64,000 nucleotides of DNA from SSF53 sp036170535 (GCA_036170535.1 JAVHPJ010000237.1:1-64000); one strand, 5' to 3'. Numbered from the stretch's first letter, positions 41,093 through 50,529 are shown. Translations and numbers: made by a program. The notes: generated by a model not told the origin, from the sequence alone.

Positions 41093-42868
41093 ATGAATGA
41101 CGCCCTTCGTCTCCGCACAGCCGCAATCGGCCTGGCCGCCTTCCTTGCGATTGGAGCTCCGGCCTTCTCCTACTATATTTATCTTTCGGCCCTGGGCGTC
41201 GCACAGCGCGGCGCCGGCGCGGAGTTGGCGGCGATTGCGCGCGCCGCGGCGGCCGAGTTCGACGGCGATGCAGCCCGTGCGCTGTTTCTGGACGAGGTTT
41301 CGTCCGCGGCCGAATTTCAGAACCGCTTGAGTCGCGCGCCGGCGCGTCCCGAGTTTGAGGCCCTGCGCAATCGACTCAAGCGCCAGATTGCAGCTCAGAA
41401 AAGCGTCGGATTTAACGAGTCAAATCTGTATTTCTTTGTGATCGATCCTTTTGAGAAAAACCAGGTGCGCTGGGGCGTAATGGCGCACGCGCGCGCCTTC
41501 ACCGGCGAACCCTACGTGCAACGACCGGAGATGCAGGCCATTACAAGCGGCGGCGCAGAGTCGCAGTTTACGTCCGTCTATCTTTCAACCGCATCCCGGC
41601 GCGAATGGATGTCGGGTTATGCGGCCGTGCGAGATTCACAGGGGCGCGTCGTCGGCGTCATGGAAGCCGCGCTGGACGTCGCCAGCGTTCGCGCAATGGC
41701 GCAGGCGGAAGCGCGCAGCGCCTTCGCGGTTATCGGCGGCGTGATCGGACTGGCGCTCTTGACCGGGTTCGGACTTTTTCGCTTTATGGTGTCGCTCAAG
41801 GAATCAAACGAGCGTTTGAGCGCTACCGTCGAACGCCTGAACCTTAATAATGCGAACATGAAGCTGTTGAATGAAGACCTGAAGTTTGCGCGCGAAAAGG
41901 CGAGCGCCTCGGAGCGGCGTTACCGGCGGCTTCTGGAAGGCAGTCGGGACTTCATCTTCTCGCTCGACGCGCAGTTCAAGTTCGCCTCCGCGAATGCCGC
42001 CATGCGGTCCGTGTTGGGCGTTGGCGCCGATCGGGCCATCGGCCGCGCCTTCCTGACCGCGCTGCAGGAGTCCGGAGCAGAACTGGAGGAAATCGAATCC
42101 GAAATTCTGAAAGAGCGGCTCAGGGAATTGGGCGAGAAAAAGCCCGCTTTCGAAATGCTGATCGACATTCGCGTTCCAGCCATCCAGGAACTGCGCAGTT
42201 ATCGGTTTCGATTTGATTGGATCGCCGGAGAAAACGGTCAGGGGGAAATTTTAGGCAAGGCCGAGCAGCAGGATGAAGACGCGCTGATGGCGCACTTTCA
42301 GGCTGAAAAGCAAGCCTATCGAATCGAAAATCAATTTCTCCTGGCGGAAGACGCCGCTTCACGCGTAACCCGCAATCTCAAGCGTTTCGCCGAGCCCGGC
42401 GACGCGGCGGCGGTGCGCATCGCAATTCGGGAGGCGCTGTTTAACGCCATCGAACATGGCAACCTGGCGATAACGTTTGAGGAAAAATCTCGGGCCATGG
42501 CGGAAGATCGCTATCTGGAACTGGTGCGCGCCCGGCGCAGCGCCCCGGAATTCAGCGACCGGCGCGTCGCGATCGCTTCCGTGCTGAATCGTCGCGAGTT
42601 CGCCGTCCGCATTACCGACGAGGGCGCGGGTTTTGATCATCGCAAACGAACGAACCCCGATCAGTTGAACGCAGGGCTGGAGCAGCACGGTCGCGGGCTC
42701 ATGATGATCCGCGCCGCTTTTGACGAGGTGCGCTACAACGAACGCGGGAACGAACTTACCCTGATCAAGCGCTTTGCCCTCAGCGCTGAATCGGCAGGGA
42801 CAACAGACTCAGAGCGTCAAATGGAGTTCCGCGAATCCACAAGCTCATATGAAGGTGCGGACCGGTGA
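41093..42868 (+). CDS. Membrane sensor with PAS domain and RsbW-type ATPase
   Basis: A 591-residue protein. One helix (about 8-32), an extracytoplasmic Cache-like sensing domain (about 33-205), a second helix (209-232), a coiled coil, a PAS domain (about 272-385, starting RRLLEGSRDFIFSLD) and a C-terminal HATPase_c domain of the anti-sigma/RsbW type (about 425-565; AIREALFNAIEHGNL, DEGAGFDH, GRGLMMIRAAFDEV). No HisKA box is present, so it is probably a Ser/Thr protein kinase acting in a partner-switching pathway rather than a two-component kinase. ATG at 41093 opens the first helix; the long frame before it is antisense to the rhomboid gene. Its 3' end overlaps the convergent gene by 89 bases. 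Confidence 0.8.
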   Translation: MNDALRLRTAAIGLAAFLAIGAPAFSYYIYLSALGVAQRGAGAELAAIARAAAAEFDGDAARALFLDEVSSAAEFQNRLSRAPARPEFEALRNRLKRQIAAQKSVGFNESNLYFFVIDPFEKNQVRWGVMAHARAFTGEPYVQRPEMQAITSGGAESQFTSVYLSTASRREWMSGYAAVRDSQGRVVGVMEAALDVASVRAMAQAEARSAFAVIGGVIGLALLTGFGLFRFMVSLKESNERLSATVERLNLNNANMKLLNEDLKFAREKASASERRYRRLLEGSRDFIFSLDAQFKFASANAAMRSVLGVGADRAIGRAFLTALQESGAELEEIESEILKERLRELGEKKPAFEMLIDIRVPAIQELRSYRFRFDWIAGENGQGEILGKAEQQDEDALMAHFQAEKQAYRIENQFLLAEDAASRVTRNLKRFAEPGDAAAVRIAIREALFNAIEHGNLAITFEEKSRAMAEDRYLELVRARRSAPEFSDRRVAIASVLNRREFAVRITDEGAGFDHRKRTNPDQLNAGLEQHGRGLMMIRAAFDEVRYNERGNELTLIKRFALSAESAGTTDSERQMEFRESTSSYEGADR

Positions 42869-44093
42869 CGCGGCCGGTGCCGCCGGCGCGTCCCAGTTGT
42901 TGTCCGGCCGTCACCATCTGCCCGCTGTAGACGTGCATGTCGCTCAGATGCATGTAGCCGGTGAAGACCTTGTTGCCGTGATCCACCAGAACAAAATTCC
43001 CTTCCAGGTGCATGCGCTCCGCCAGCGCAACGCGACCGTCGGCCATGGCGAAGATCGGGTCGCCGGTGCGGCCGCGCAGATCGACGCCGCGGTGTCGATA
43101 TTGCGAGGAGCCGTCTGCGATGCGTCGGCGGTTACGAAAGTAAAACCGATTGGTGCGCCGCAGCGTATAAAAGGGCGATGTGATCTTATGAAAATCGCGC
43201 GGATGCGCCAGTCGGCTTGCGAAATAGTCCGGACTCGCGCTGGCAAAGGCGCGCGCCTTGCGCAGACCTTCCTGTCGTAAGCGTTCGATTTGCTCCGGAT
43301 CCGGCGGATCCGCCGGACGGCGCCGTTCGGGGGGCCCCGCATTGATGCGCGCGACTGACACGCGAAACGGCGTGCTGCGCACGGCGAGATTGTAGCCGTA
43401 GCGCGCCGTGCGGCCGGCATGTTCTACATTCACCTCGATGCGCTGCGGTCCGGCGCGCAGATCCGGCGCAAAACCGAACAGAGCCGTGTAGCCGCGCGCC
43501 GTCCGCGTGAGCGGCAGGGCGGCGCCGGCAAAGAGCACCGTGAACGCCGTGCCGGCGGCGAATTCCGTCGCCCGTGCGGGCGGTCGCAGTTCCAGATACG
43601 CAGCCTCGCCCTGAGCAAAACTGCGGGCGTAGACTTCCAGCTGGAACTGCGCGCTCTGAAAGCGACGCCGCACCGCCGGCGGCGGGGCCCAGTTGAGCGG
43701 CAAAGTCAGGCTGGTTCCGGAGCGTTCGATCGTACGTTGACCGACGGCTTCCGGCTGCGCCGGACGCGCGGCGCTGCGCGCGCGGTTTACGCCGACTTTC
43801 AGGCGGCGGCCTGCCGGAAGGGCCGCGTCCGGCTGCATGCCGTTCATGCGCGCCAGCGTTGCGACCGGCACCCGAAATCGTTGTGCAATGTGCGAGAGGG
43901 TGTCGCCGCGCCGCACGCGGTAGTAGAGCGGTCGGGATTCGGCCGGATTGCGGCCGGGGGCGGCCTCGAGCGCGGGATCCAGAATCGGGTGCGTCGGCCC
44001 GCCGGCCAATGCTGCATAGAGGCCGGCCGCGAGCGTCACGGCGGCCAGGCGGCGTCGGGTAGAGGGGCGGTTGTCGCTGGCGCTGCGTTTCAT
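42780..44093 (-). CDS. LysM domain M23 family peptidoglycan endopeptidase
   Basis: A 437-residue exported protein. A signal anchor (about 14-31), a LysM peptidoglycan-binding domain at about 57-100 (YYRVRRGDTLSHIAQRF ... MNGMQPDAALPAGRRL), an intermediate beta domain (about 125-265) and a C-terminal LytM/M23 domain (about 310-437) with HRGVDLRG, GYMHLSDMHVYSG and GPHLHMSLW carrying the zinc ligands. It cleaves peptide cross-links in the periplasm. It overlaps the 3' end of the sensor gene at 41093-42868 by 89 bases on the opposite strand. ATG at 44093 is chosen for the signal sequence; the upstream 285 open bases lack it. Confidence 0.88.
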   Translation of the reverse strand: MKRSASDNRPSTRRRLAAVTLAAGLYAALAGGPTHPILDPALEAAPGRNPAESRPLYYRVRRGDTLSHIAQRFRVPVATLARMNGMQPDAALPAGRRLKVGVNRARSAARPAQPEAVGQRTIERSGTSLTLPLNWAPPPAVRRRFQSAQFQLEVYARSFAQGEAAYLELRPPARATEFAAGTAFTVLFAGAALPLTRTARGYTALFGFAPDLRAGPQRIEVNVEHAGRTARYGYNLAVRSTPFRVSVARINAGPPERRRPADPPDPEQIERLRQEGLRKARAFASASPDYFASRLAHPRDFHKITSPFYTLRRTNRFYFRNRRRIADGSSQYRHRGVDLRGRTGDPIFAMADGRVALAERMHLEGNFVLVDHGNKVFTGYMHLSDMHVYSGQMVTAGQQLGRAGGTGRVTGPHLHMSLWIRGTPFDALSLLSLPIQR

Positions 44094-44235
44094 AAGGGCG
44101 CTCCCGTTTGAGTCCGATCCCGGGACCGCGTCCGGCCGTCCGACATCCTTATTCAGGATCGACCCGGCGGCCGAATCTTTTGACCCATTTCGGAAGAGGC
44201 ACGCCCATCGCCGCTGGCAAGCCTTTCCCGGGACC

Positions 44236-45420
44236 TCAGCGCAATTCCGCACTGAGCGCGGCGGCGGCGCGCCGGGCTTTTTCCCGCGCGCCCTCGACTG
44301 TGTCCGCCCGAGCGAGCAAGACGCCCATGCGGCGTTGGCCTGCGACCTCGGGTTTGCCAAACAGGCGCAGGCTGACATCCGGTTCGGCCAGGGCGCGATC
44401 CAGATTATGGTAGACGATGTTTTTCGATTCGCCTTCGACGAGAAAGGCGACCGAGGCCGACGGGCCCGACTGGCGAATCGCCGGAACCGGCAAACCCAGA
44501 ATGGCGCGCGCGTGCAGGGCGAACTCCGAGTTATCCTGGGAGATCAGCGTCACCAGTCCCGTGTCATGCGGCCGCGGCGAAACCTCGCTGAAGTAGACGT
44601 TGTCCCCCGCCACAAAAAGTTCCACGCCAAAAATCCCGAGGCCGCCCAGCGCATCGGTGATTGCTCTGGCGATCCGCTCCGCTTCCGTCAGCGCCGTTGG
44701 CGACATGGCCTGGGGCTGCCAGCTTTCACGGTAATCGCCGGCGATTTGCAGATGGCCGATCGGCGCACAGAACCGCGTCCCGTCGCGTGTGCGAAGAGTC
44801 AGCAGAGTGATTTCGTAATCGAAATTTATAAATCCTTCTACAATCACCGCGCCGCCGCCGGCGCGTCCGCCGGCCTGTGCGTACTGCCAGGCCCCGTCAA
44901 TCTCGCTCGCCGTGCGAATCACGCTCTGGCCCTTGCCGGATGAACTCATGATCGGCTTTACCACGCAGGGCAGGCCGATGGCGGCCACGGCGGCCTGAAA
45001 CTCCGCTTCCGTCGCGGCAAATCGGTACGGGCTGGTCGCCAGGCCGAGGGTCTCCGCCGCCAGACGCCGGATGCCCTCGCGATTCATGGTGAGTTTTGCC
45101 GCGCGCGCGGTTGGGATCACAGTCTGGCCGGCCGCCTCCCACTCGACCAGTACGTCGGTGGCGATCGCTTCAATTTCCGGCACAATGTAATCGGGTTTTT
45201 CTTCGAGGATGACGTGGCGCAGGGCCTCGGCGTCGAGCATCGAAATGACGTGCGAGCGATGCGCAACCTGCATGGCGGGCGCGTTGGCGTAGCGATCCAC
45301 GGCGATGACTTCCACGCCAAAGCGCTGCAGTTCCAGCGCGACCTCCTTGCCCAGTTCACCGGCGCCCAACAGCAACACGCGCGTGGCGGATTCGGTAAGC
45401 GGAGTTCCGATTGAGGTCAT
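44236..45420 (-). CDS. purT: Formate-dependent phosphoribosylglycinamide formyltransferase
   Basis: An ATP-grasp enzyme of 394 residues, the normal PurT length. It starts with a nucleotide-binding LLLGAGELGKEVALELQRFG, followed by the typical AMQVAHRSHVISMLD, a GQTVIPTARAAKLTMNREG linker, the ATP-grasp phosphate loop MSSSGKGQSVIR and Mg2+-binding GIFGVELFV and SEVSPRPHDTGL. It makes formylglycinamide ribonucleotide from formate, ATP and GAR in purine synthesis, without tetrahydrofolate. It follows the esterase gene directly, with its start next to that gene's stop. It is the only de novo purine gene in the window. Confidence 0.96.
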   Translation of the reverse strand: MTSIGTPLTESATRVLLLGAGELGKEVALELQRFGVEVIAVDRYANAPAMQVAHRSHVISMLDAEALRHVILEEKPDYIVPEIEAIATDVLVEWEAAGQTVIPTARAAKLTMNREGIRRLAAETLGLATSPYRFAATEAEFQAAVAAIGLPCVVKPIMSSSGKGQSVIRTASEIDGAWQYAQAGGRAGGGAVIVEGFINFDYEITLLTLRTRDGTRFCAPIGHLQIAGDYRESWQPQAMSPTALTEAERIARAITDALGGLGIFGVELFVAGDNVYFSEVSPRPHDTGLVTLISQDNSEFALHARAILGLPVPAIRQSGPSASVAFLVEGESKNIVYHNLDRALAEPDVSLRLFGKPEVAGQRRMGVLLARADTVEGAREKARRAAAALSAELR

Positions 45421-46488
45421 TCAGCGGCGTCGCCCGGACCGGGCCGCGCTGACAAAACTTTTTTGCAACTTCTGTGCGGCCAGTCCCAGTGCGGAGCGCG
45501 CCGCTGGCGCCACTCGCCCGAGGGTGACAAAGCCGTGCATTAAACCTTCGTAGAGCTGCGACTCGGGCTTCGCGCCCAGTCGGCGCAAACGTTCCAGAAA
45601 TTCAAATTGCTCGTCCTGCAGCGGATCAAAGCCAGCGAGTTGCATCAGCACCGGCGGCAGCGCTCTTAATTCGCGATCCGTCAGTAAGGCCGGGCTGATG
45701 CGCGTTTCCAGCGCCTGCTCGCGGCGCGCGAGGGCGTGTCCTTTAAAGTATTCGAGTATGGGCGCTGTGAGGGCGTAGCCGCGACCGAATTCCTGAATGC
45801 TGGGCCGCGACTGCGAGAGATCAAGCCAGGGATACAGGAGCCAGAGCGCGCGCGCCGGCGCCAGGCGCAGCTTTTTCGCAGAGCGTGCGGCGTGGATTGC
45901 CAGATTTCCGCCCGCGCTGTCGCCGCCGAGCGCATAACGCGCGGGATCGAGGCCCAGGCGCAGCGCGTGCGCCCTAAACCAGGCAAGCGCTGCCGCAGCG
46001 TCATCATGAGCGGCGGGCAGTTTATGCTCGGGCGCGAGTCGGTAATCTATGGAAAGAACCGCGAAGCCGCCCGTGTTCGCCAGGTTTGCGAGTACAGCGT
46101 TGTAAGAATCAAGATCGCCGATTACAAAGCCGCCGCCATGAAAATAAATCAAGCAGGCGCTGCGCTTTTCGCCCGCGGGCGCATACAGTCGTGCGCGCAG
46201 TTGTACGCCGCGCGGGCCGGGAAATTCAAGGGTCTCAAACCGTGCGGGCGGCGCAAATTCGAGATCAAAAATCGACATGGTCTCGCGATAAAAGGCGCGC
46301 GCGCGAACCGGCGACAGGGATTCCAGGTCGGGCTTGATGCGGGCGAGCAGCGCGCCCATCTGCAAGCGCGGATCCAGTTCGCGACCGCGGCGCAGCGTGC
46401 GACCGCCGCTCAGCAGTTGCAGGGCGCGCGGCGGCAAAGCAAGCAGGGCCCGCGCCGCCGCGCGTTCGATTTTGTAGCGCAGCCCCAT
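45421..46488 (-). CDS. Hormone-sensitive lipase family alpha/beta hydrolase
   Basis: A 355-residue esterase of the HSL (type IV) family. The oxyanion motif HGGGFVIGDLDSYN, the nucleophile GGDSAGGNLA, an Asp in MQLAGFDPLQDE and the C-terminal His in YEGLMHGFV complete the set. These enzymes hydrolyse short- to medium-chain esters; some act on steroid or aryl esters. Its stop codon directly abuts the purT ATG, so the pair is co-expressed although the functions are unrelated. Confidence 0.9.
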   Translation of the reverse strand: MGLRYKIERAAARALLALPPRALQLLSGGRTLRRGRELDPRLQMGALLARIKPDLESLSPVRARAFYRETMSIFDLEFAPPARFETLEFPGPRGVQLRARLYAPAGEKRSACLIYFHGGGFVIGDLDSYNAVLANLANTGGFAVLSIDYRLAPEHKLPAAHDDAAAALAWFRAHALRLGLDPARYALGGDSAGGNLAIHAARSAKKLRLAPARALWLLYPWLDLSQSRPSIQEFGRGYALTAPILEYFKGHALARREQALETRISPALLTDRELRALPPVLMQLAGFDPLQDEQFEFLERLRRLGAKPESQLYEGLMHGFVTLGRVAPAARSALGLAAQKLQKSFVSAARSGRRR

Positions 46489-46509
46489 GAGTCGGCCGGA
46501 ACTGCGCGC

Positions 46510-47964
46510 TCAGACCCGGGCGGCTGCGCGTCCGGCGCGAGCTTGCGCACCAGGGCTTCTGGCGCGACTTGCGCGGCTCGAAGTTTTTGCGTTGTCTTCA
46601 TAGGTCTGTGCGCGCGCTTCAAGGCTCGGTTTACGACCGGTTTTGTTCGCACGGGCCTGGCCGCGTCGGGTTTCTTTTGCAATCTCGTGCAGGTAGAGTT
46701 CAAAATCCACCTGGATTGTATGGCGCGGCGAACTCAGGTAGCGCTTGTGCATCTCGCGTTCGTAGCGTTCCATCTCGCTGAGCATCTGCGCTTCGTCCGG
46801 CGGCAGATACTCGCCCGCAAACAGCTGTGCGAGCAGTTTGCCCTGCGCTTCGGAGAGCGGCATTACGGCGCCCAGAGGTTGCAGGAGACCGGCGAAGTAC
46901 AGTCCGGGCAGACCCGGTTTCATCATGCGTTGAAATAGCGGGATATGATTATCTTTCGCCGCCACAAGCGACTCGTCCAGAAACGGAAACTTCACGTTGT
47001 AACCCGTGCACCAGACGATGACGTCAATGTCTGCTTCCGTTCCGTCTACAAACGCAATGCGTTTGCCTTTGAGTTCCTGGATGTTCGGCTTGAATTTGAT
47101 ATCGCCGGAACCCAGTCGGCCGAGAATTTCGTTGGAAATGGTCGGATGCGCCTGACCCAGGCTGTGCTCCGGTTTGGGCAGTCCGTAGTTTTCCATTTTG
47201 CCGACCGCAATGCGATACACAATGGAAGCGAGAAATTCTTTGAACCAGAAAGGAACCCATACCGGAAAAAGTTCGGTGAGTTTATCAAAAGGCCGGCCAA
47301 AGATATACTTGGGCCAGACGTAGGCGCCGCGCCGGCCGGACAGGTACAGATTTTTCGCCAGGCCGCGTCGCGAAAGTTCGACGGCGATATCCATCGCGCT
47401 GTTGCCCATGCCGACCACGAGCACGTTTTTGCCGCGCATTTTGATCGGACGATCCTCGTCGATGTAGTGATGGGCGTGCACTTCTTCGCCTTTGAATTTT
47501 CCCGGAAAGGCCGGCTCGGGATAACGCGGGGACCAGTGATGGCCGTTGGCGACCACGACAGCGTCGTAATATTTTTCGGCGCCGTTGTCGAGCGTCACCC
47601 GCCACACGCCATCCGGCAAGCGGTCGCAATGGACGACGGCGGTGTTGTAGTGAATGCAGCGATCAAGATCAAACTTCTCAACATACGAGCGAAAGTACTG
47701 CCAGATTAATTCGTGGCCGGGATAATCGGGGTAGTCGTTCGGCATGGGGAAATCGCGGTACTCCATGCGATCGCGATGGGTGTTGATGTGCAGCGAACGG
47801 TAAATGCTGCTCATGCCGTTATCGTTGTTGAAGCGCCAGAGTCCGCCCACGTCGCTGCCCTTTTCGTAGGTGTCAAAGGGCACGCCCTTATCGCGCAGGG
47901 CCTTGCTGACCGTCATGCCGGTGCAGCCGGCGCCAATTACGCACACTCGGGGCAAACGCTTCAT
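46510..47964 (-). CDS. FAD-containing monooxygenase (FMO/Baeyer-Villiger type)
   Basis: A 484-residue class B flavoprotein monooxygenase. FAD motif VIGAGCTGM at the N-terminus, NADPH motif VVGMGNSAMD in the middle, and the FMO fingerprint FKGEEVHAHHY between them. WCTGY (Thr-Gly motif of FMOs) is at about two thirds of the length. The C-terminus carries an unusual basic, Ala-rich tail (SLEARAQTYEDNAKTSS onward). It oxygenates N, S or ketone substrates with NADPH. An excellent GGGAGGAAG lies just before the ATG. The gene diverges from a TetR regulator, sharing a 136-base region. Confidence 0.9.
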   Translation of the reverse strand: MKRLPRVCVIGAGCTGMTVSKALRDKGVPFDTYEKGSDVGGLWRFNNDNGMSSIYRSLHINTHRDRMEYRDFPMPNDYPDYPGHELIWQYFRSYVEKFDLDRCIHYNTAVVHCDRLPDGVWRVTLDNGAEKYYDAVVVANGHHWSPRYPEPAFPGKFKGEEVHAHHYIDEDRPIKMRGKNVLVVGMGNSAMDIAVELSRRGLAKNLYLSGRRGAYVWPKYIFGRPFDKLTELFPVWVPFWFKEFLASIVYRIAVGKMENYGLPKPEHSLGQAHPTISNEILGRLGSGDIKFKPNIQELKGKRIAFVDGTEADIDVIVWCTGYNVKFPFLDESLVAAKDNHIPLFQRMMKPGLPGLYFAGLLQPLGAVMPLSEAQGKLLAQLFAGEYLPPDEAQMLSEMERYEREMHKRYLSSPRHTIQVDFELYLHEIAKETRRGQARANKTGRKPSLEARAQTYEDNAKTSSRASRARSPGAQARAGRAAARV

Positions 47965-48040
47965 TACTTCCTCCCGGCCGCCCCGCAGAGAAGCGCGCCG
48001 CTGCCCTGAGCTCGGGCGCCGCGCTGCCGCCGGCAAGAAA

Positions 48041-48065
48041 AAAGGTGACGCCCCCGTCACTTTTT
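48041..48065. promoter_or_regulatory. Inverted repeat, candidate TetR operator
   Basis: GTGACG (48045-48050) pairs with CGTCAC (48055-48060) across CCCC, flanked by AAAAAA and TTTTT that extend the pairing. It lies between the divergent FMO and TetR genes, 36 bases before the TetR start. It could be an operator for the TetR protein or an attenuator-like terminator. Confidence 0.4.
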
Positions 48066-48100
48066 CATTGCGGGGCCCCAGGGCCCGGGAAAAGTGCGGC

Positions 48101-48793
48101 ATGCGGGCCAGATCTTCCCCGGGGCTGCGGGAAACCAAAAAGGCGGCCAATCGCGAGGCGATTCTCGCGGCCGGTCGCAAGGTGTTTATCGATACCGGCT
48201 ACGAGGCTTGCACAATTCGCGACATTGTGCGCGAAAGCGGTTTGAGCCCGGGAACCTTCTATAACTATTTCGACAGTAAAGAAGCCGTAATGCGCGCGCT
48301 GCTCGGCGATCTTGCCAATGAAGTGCGGCGGCGCATTAAACAGGCGCGATCCGCCGCGCGCAGTCCGCGCAGCTTTATTGAAGACGCCTACTTCGCTTAC
48401 TTCAACGCGGTCGCCTCCGATCCGGACAATCTGCGTATGATGGCGCGCAATCAGAGCATTTTGCGCTCGCTCATCTTTGAAGGCGGACCTGTCCAGGCGA
48501 TTGTCGACGAGCTGGCTGCGGACTTGCAACTGGCGATCAAAAACAAACTATTCCCGGCCTTTGACGTGCAGCTGGCCACCTGCGCCATCGTCGGGGCGGG
48601 CTTTGAGCTCTTAATTCAAATGGCGATGAACTCCGCCGTAGGACCGCGGGACGCGGCCGCCTTTTTATCGCGCCTGTTTGTGGGCGGACTGCTGGCGACG
48701 ACCGCCAGCGATCTGGATGCGACGCAGGCCGCGCTGGCGGTCCGGTCGCGGCCGCGATTGGCGAAGAACCTACAAAACTCCAGGGACGCGTGA
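48101..48793 (+). CDS. TetR family transcriptional regulator
   Basis: A 230-residue repressor-type protein. The N-terminal HTH is at about 15-60 (KKAANREAILAAGRKVFIDTG; CTIRDIVRESGLSPGTFYNYF), and the C-terminal ligand and dimer domain is typical in length, with a hydrophobic C-terminal helix. It probably controls the divergent FMO and the downstream GMC oxidoreductase in response to a lipid or hydrophobic ligand. The GMC gene begins 3 bases after its stop. Confidence 0.9.
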   Translation: MRARSSPGLRETKKAANREAILAAGRKVFIDTGYEACTIRDIVRESGLSPGTFYNYFDSKEAVMRALLGDLANEVRRRIKQARSAARSPRSFIEDAYFAYFNAVASDPDNLRMMARNQSILRSLIFEGGPVQAIVDELAADLQLAIKNKLFPAFDVQLATCAIVGAGFELLIQMAMNSAVGPRDAAAFLSRLFVGGLLATTASDLDATQAALAVRSRPRLAKNLQNSRDA

Positions 48794-48795
48794 AC

Positions 48796-50529
48796 ATGCA
48801 AACTTCGATACATTACGACTACGACTACATTGTCATCGGTTCTGGTTTTGGCGGCAGCGTCTCCGCGATGCGCCTTGCGCAAAAAGGCTATTCGGTGGCG
48901 GTGCTTGAGTCCGGCAAACGCTGGCGACCGGCGGATTTCCCCAAAACAAACTGGTCCCTGCATAAGTTTTTGTGGATGCCGGGCTTGCGCTTCTTTGGCA
49001 TTCAGCGTCTCAATTTATTAAACGACTTTTTCTTGCTGAGCGGCGCGGGGGTCGGCGGCGGCAGCCTCGTCTACGGCAACACCCTGTATGTGCCGGGCGA
49101 GACCCTGTTTCGCACGCGCGCCTTCGCCGGCATGGGCGGAAAAAAAGAGCTGCTGCCCTTTTACGAAATTGCGCTGCGCATGCTCGGCGTGACGGAAAAT
49201 CCCGCCTTTGGTCCGGGCGATCGGCTGCTGGAAGAATATGCGCAGGAGATCGGCAAGGGCAAAACCTTTCGGCCCACGCCGGTCGGCGTGTATTTTGGCA
49301 AGCCCGGTGTAACCGAAAAAGATCCGTACTTCGGCGGCGACGGGCCGGACCGCACAGGCTGCAACTTTTGCGGCGGCTGCATGGTCGGCTGTCGTTTTGG
49401 CGCAAAAAACACGCTGGATCGAAACTATCTCTATTTTGCCGAAAAACTGGGCGCGATTGTGTTTCCCGAGACCAAAGCGACGGAGATTGCGCCGCTTAAC
49501 GCCGACGGCGCGGTGGACCCGGACGCCACGGGCGAATACGGTTACGAGATTTGTACCAAATCAACCACCAGTTGGACCGGCGGCCCGCGCCGCCGCCTGC
49601 GCGCAAAGTCGGTCGTGTTGTCGGCCGCGGTGCTCGGCACAGTCGGCCTGTTAATGAAAATGCGCGAGCAGGGCAAGATGAAGCGCATTTCGTCGCAACT
49701 GGGCGAACGGGTGCGCACGAACTCGGAAACAGTGCTGGCGATTACAAAATACGACGGTTCGACCGATTTTTCGCGCGGCGTGGCGATCACGTCTTCGATT
49801 CACGTCGACGACCACACGCACATTGAAGGGGTGAAGTATTCGGAAAACTCCGACTTCTTCGGCGCGATTGCGAGCGTCGTGACCGACGGCGGCGGCTCCA
49901 TTCCGCGTCCGCTGCGCTTTTTCGCGACGATTATCAAGCAGCCCTTGTATTTTCTGAAGGCGAGCTGGCCCTTTGGCTTTGCAAAAAAGTCGCTGATCCT
50001 GCTCGTAATGCAGACGATCGACAACAGCATTCGTCTGGTCCGCAAGCGCCGGCTGGCCTGGCCCTTTCAAAAGTCGATGACCTCCGCGCTTTCGAGCGGC
50101 GAGCCCACGCCGACCTATATCCCGGCCGCCAACGCCGCGGCGCGATCCATCGCTGCAAAAATTGGCGGCGTGCCGCGCAGTTCCTTAAACGACGTTCTGC
50201 TGAATGCTCCAATTACCGGGCATATTATGGGCGGCTGCATCATGGGCGCGACAGCAGCGGACGGCGTAATCGATTATGAAAATCGCGTCTTTGGTTACGA
50301 AAATCTGCGCGTATGCGACGGCTCGATGATCACCGAAAACCTCGGCGTGAATCCCAGTTTGACGATTACAGCTCTGAGCGAACGCGCGATGAGCTTTGTA
50401 CCGCCGCGCAGCGAGCGCGATATAACGCACTTCAAGTTTGAAAAGGCCCTGGGGATTACCCGAACTCTCTTTCAGACGCGCCGCTGGCTGGTCGGGCGCG
50501 CCGCTAAACCTGCGCTGCGGCGCGGTTAG
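48796..50529 (+). CDS. GMC/cholesterol oxidase-like FAD oxidoreductase
   Basis: A 577-residue flavoprotein. The N-terminal FAD-binding motif is IGSGFGGSVSAMRLA; GAGVGGGSLVYGNTL is the FAD signature 1, and a Cys-rich segment TGCNFCGGCMVGCRFGAKNT near residue 190 is characteristic of the cholesterol-oxidase-like subgroup. The C-terminus holds HIMGGCIMG and the Asn of NLGVNPSLTI, matching the catalytic His-Asn pattern of GMC enzymes. It would oxidise an alcohol or sterol with oxygen or another acceptor. ATG at 48796 has AGGGA nine bases before it; the GTG two codons earlier overlaps the TetR stop. Confidence 0.88.
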   Translation: MQTSIHYDYDYIVIGSGFGGSVSAMRLAQKGYSVAVLESGKRWRPADFPKTNWSLHKFLWMPGLRFFGIQRLNLLNDFFLLSGAGVGGGSLVYGNTLYVPGETLFRTRAFAGMGGKKELLPFYEIALRMLGVTENPAFGPGDRLLEEYAQEIGKGKTFRPTPVGVYFGKPGVTEKDPYFGGDGPDRTGCNFCGGCMVGCRFGAKNTLDRNYLYFAEKLGAIVFPETKATEIAPLNADGAVDPDATGEYGYEICTKSTTSWTGGPRRRLRAKSVVLSAAVLGTVGLLMKMREQGKMKRISSQLGERVRTNSETVLAITKYDGSTDFSRGVAITSSIHVDDHTHIEGVKYSENSDFFGAIASVVTDGGGSIPRPLRFFATIIKQPLYFLKASWPFGFAKKSLILLVMQTIDNSIRLVRKRRLAWPFQKSMTSALSSGEPTPTYIPAANAAARSIAAKIGGVPRSSLNDVLLNAPITGHIMGGCIMGATAADGVIDYENRVFGYENLRVCDGSMITENLGVNPSLTITALSERAMSFVPPRSERDITHFKFEKALGITRTLFQTRRWLVGRAAKPALRRG

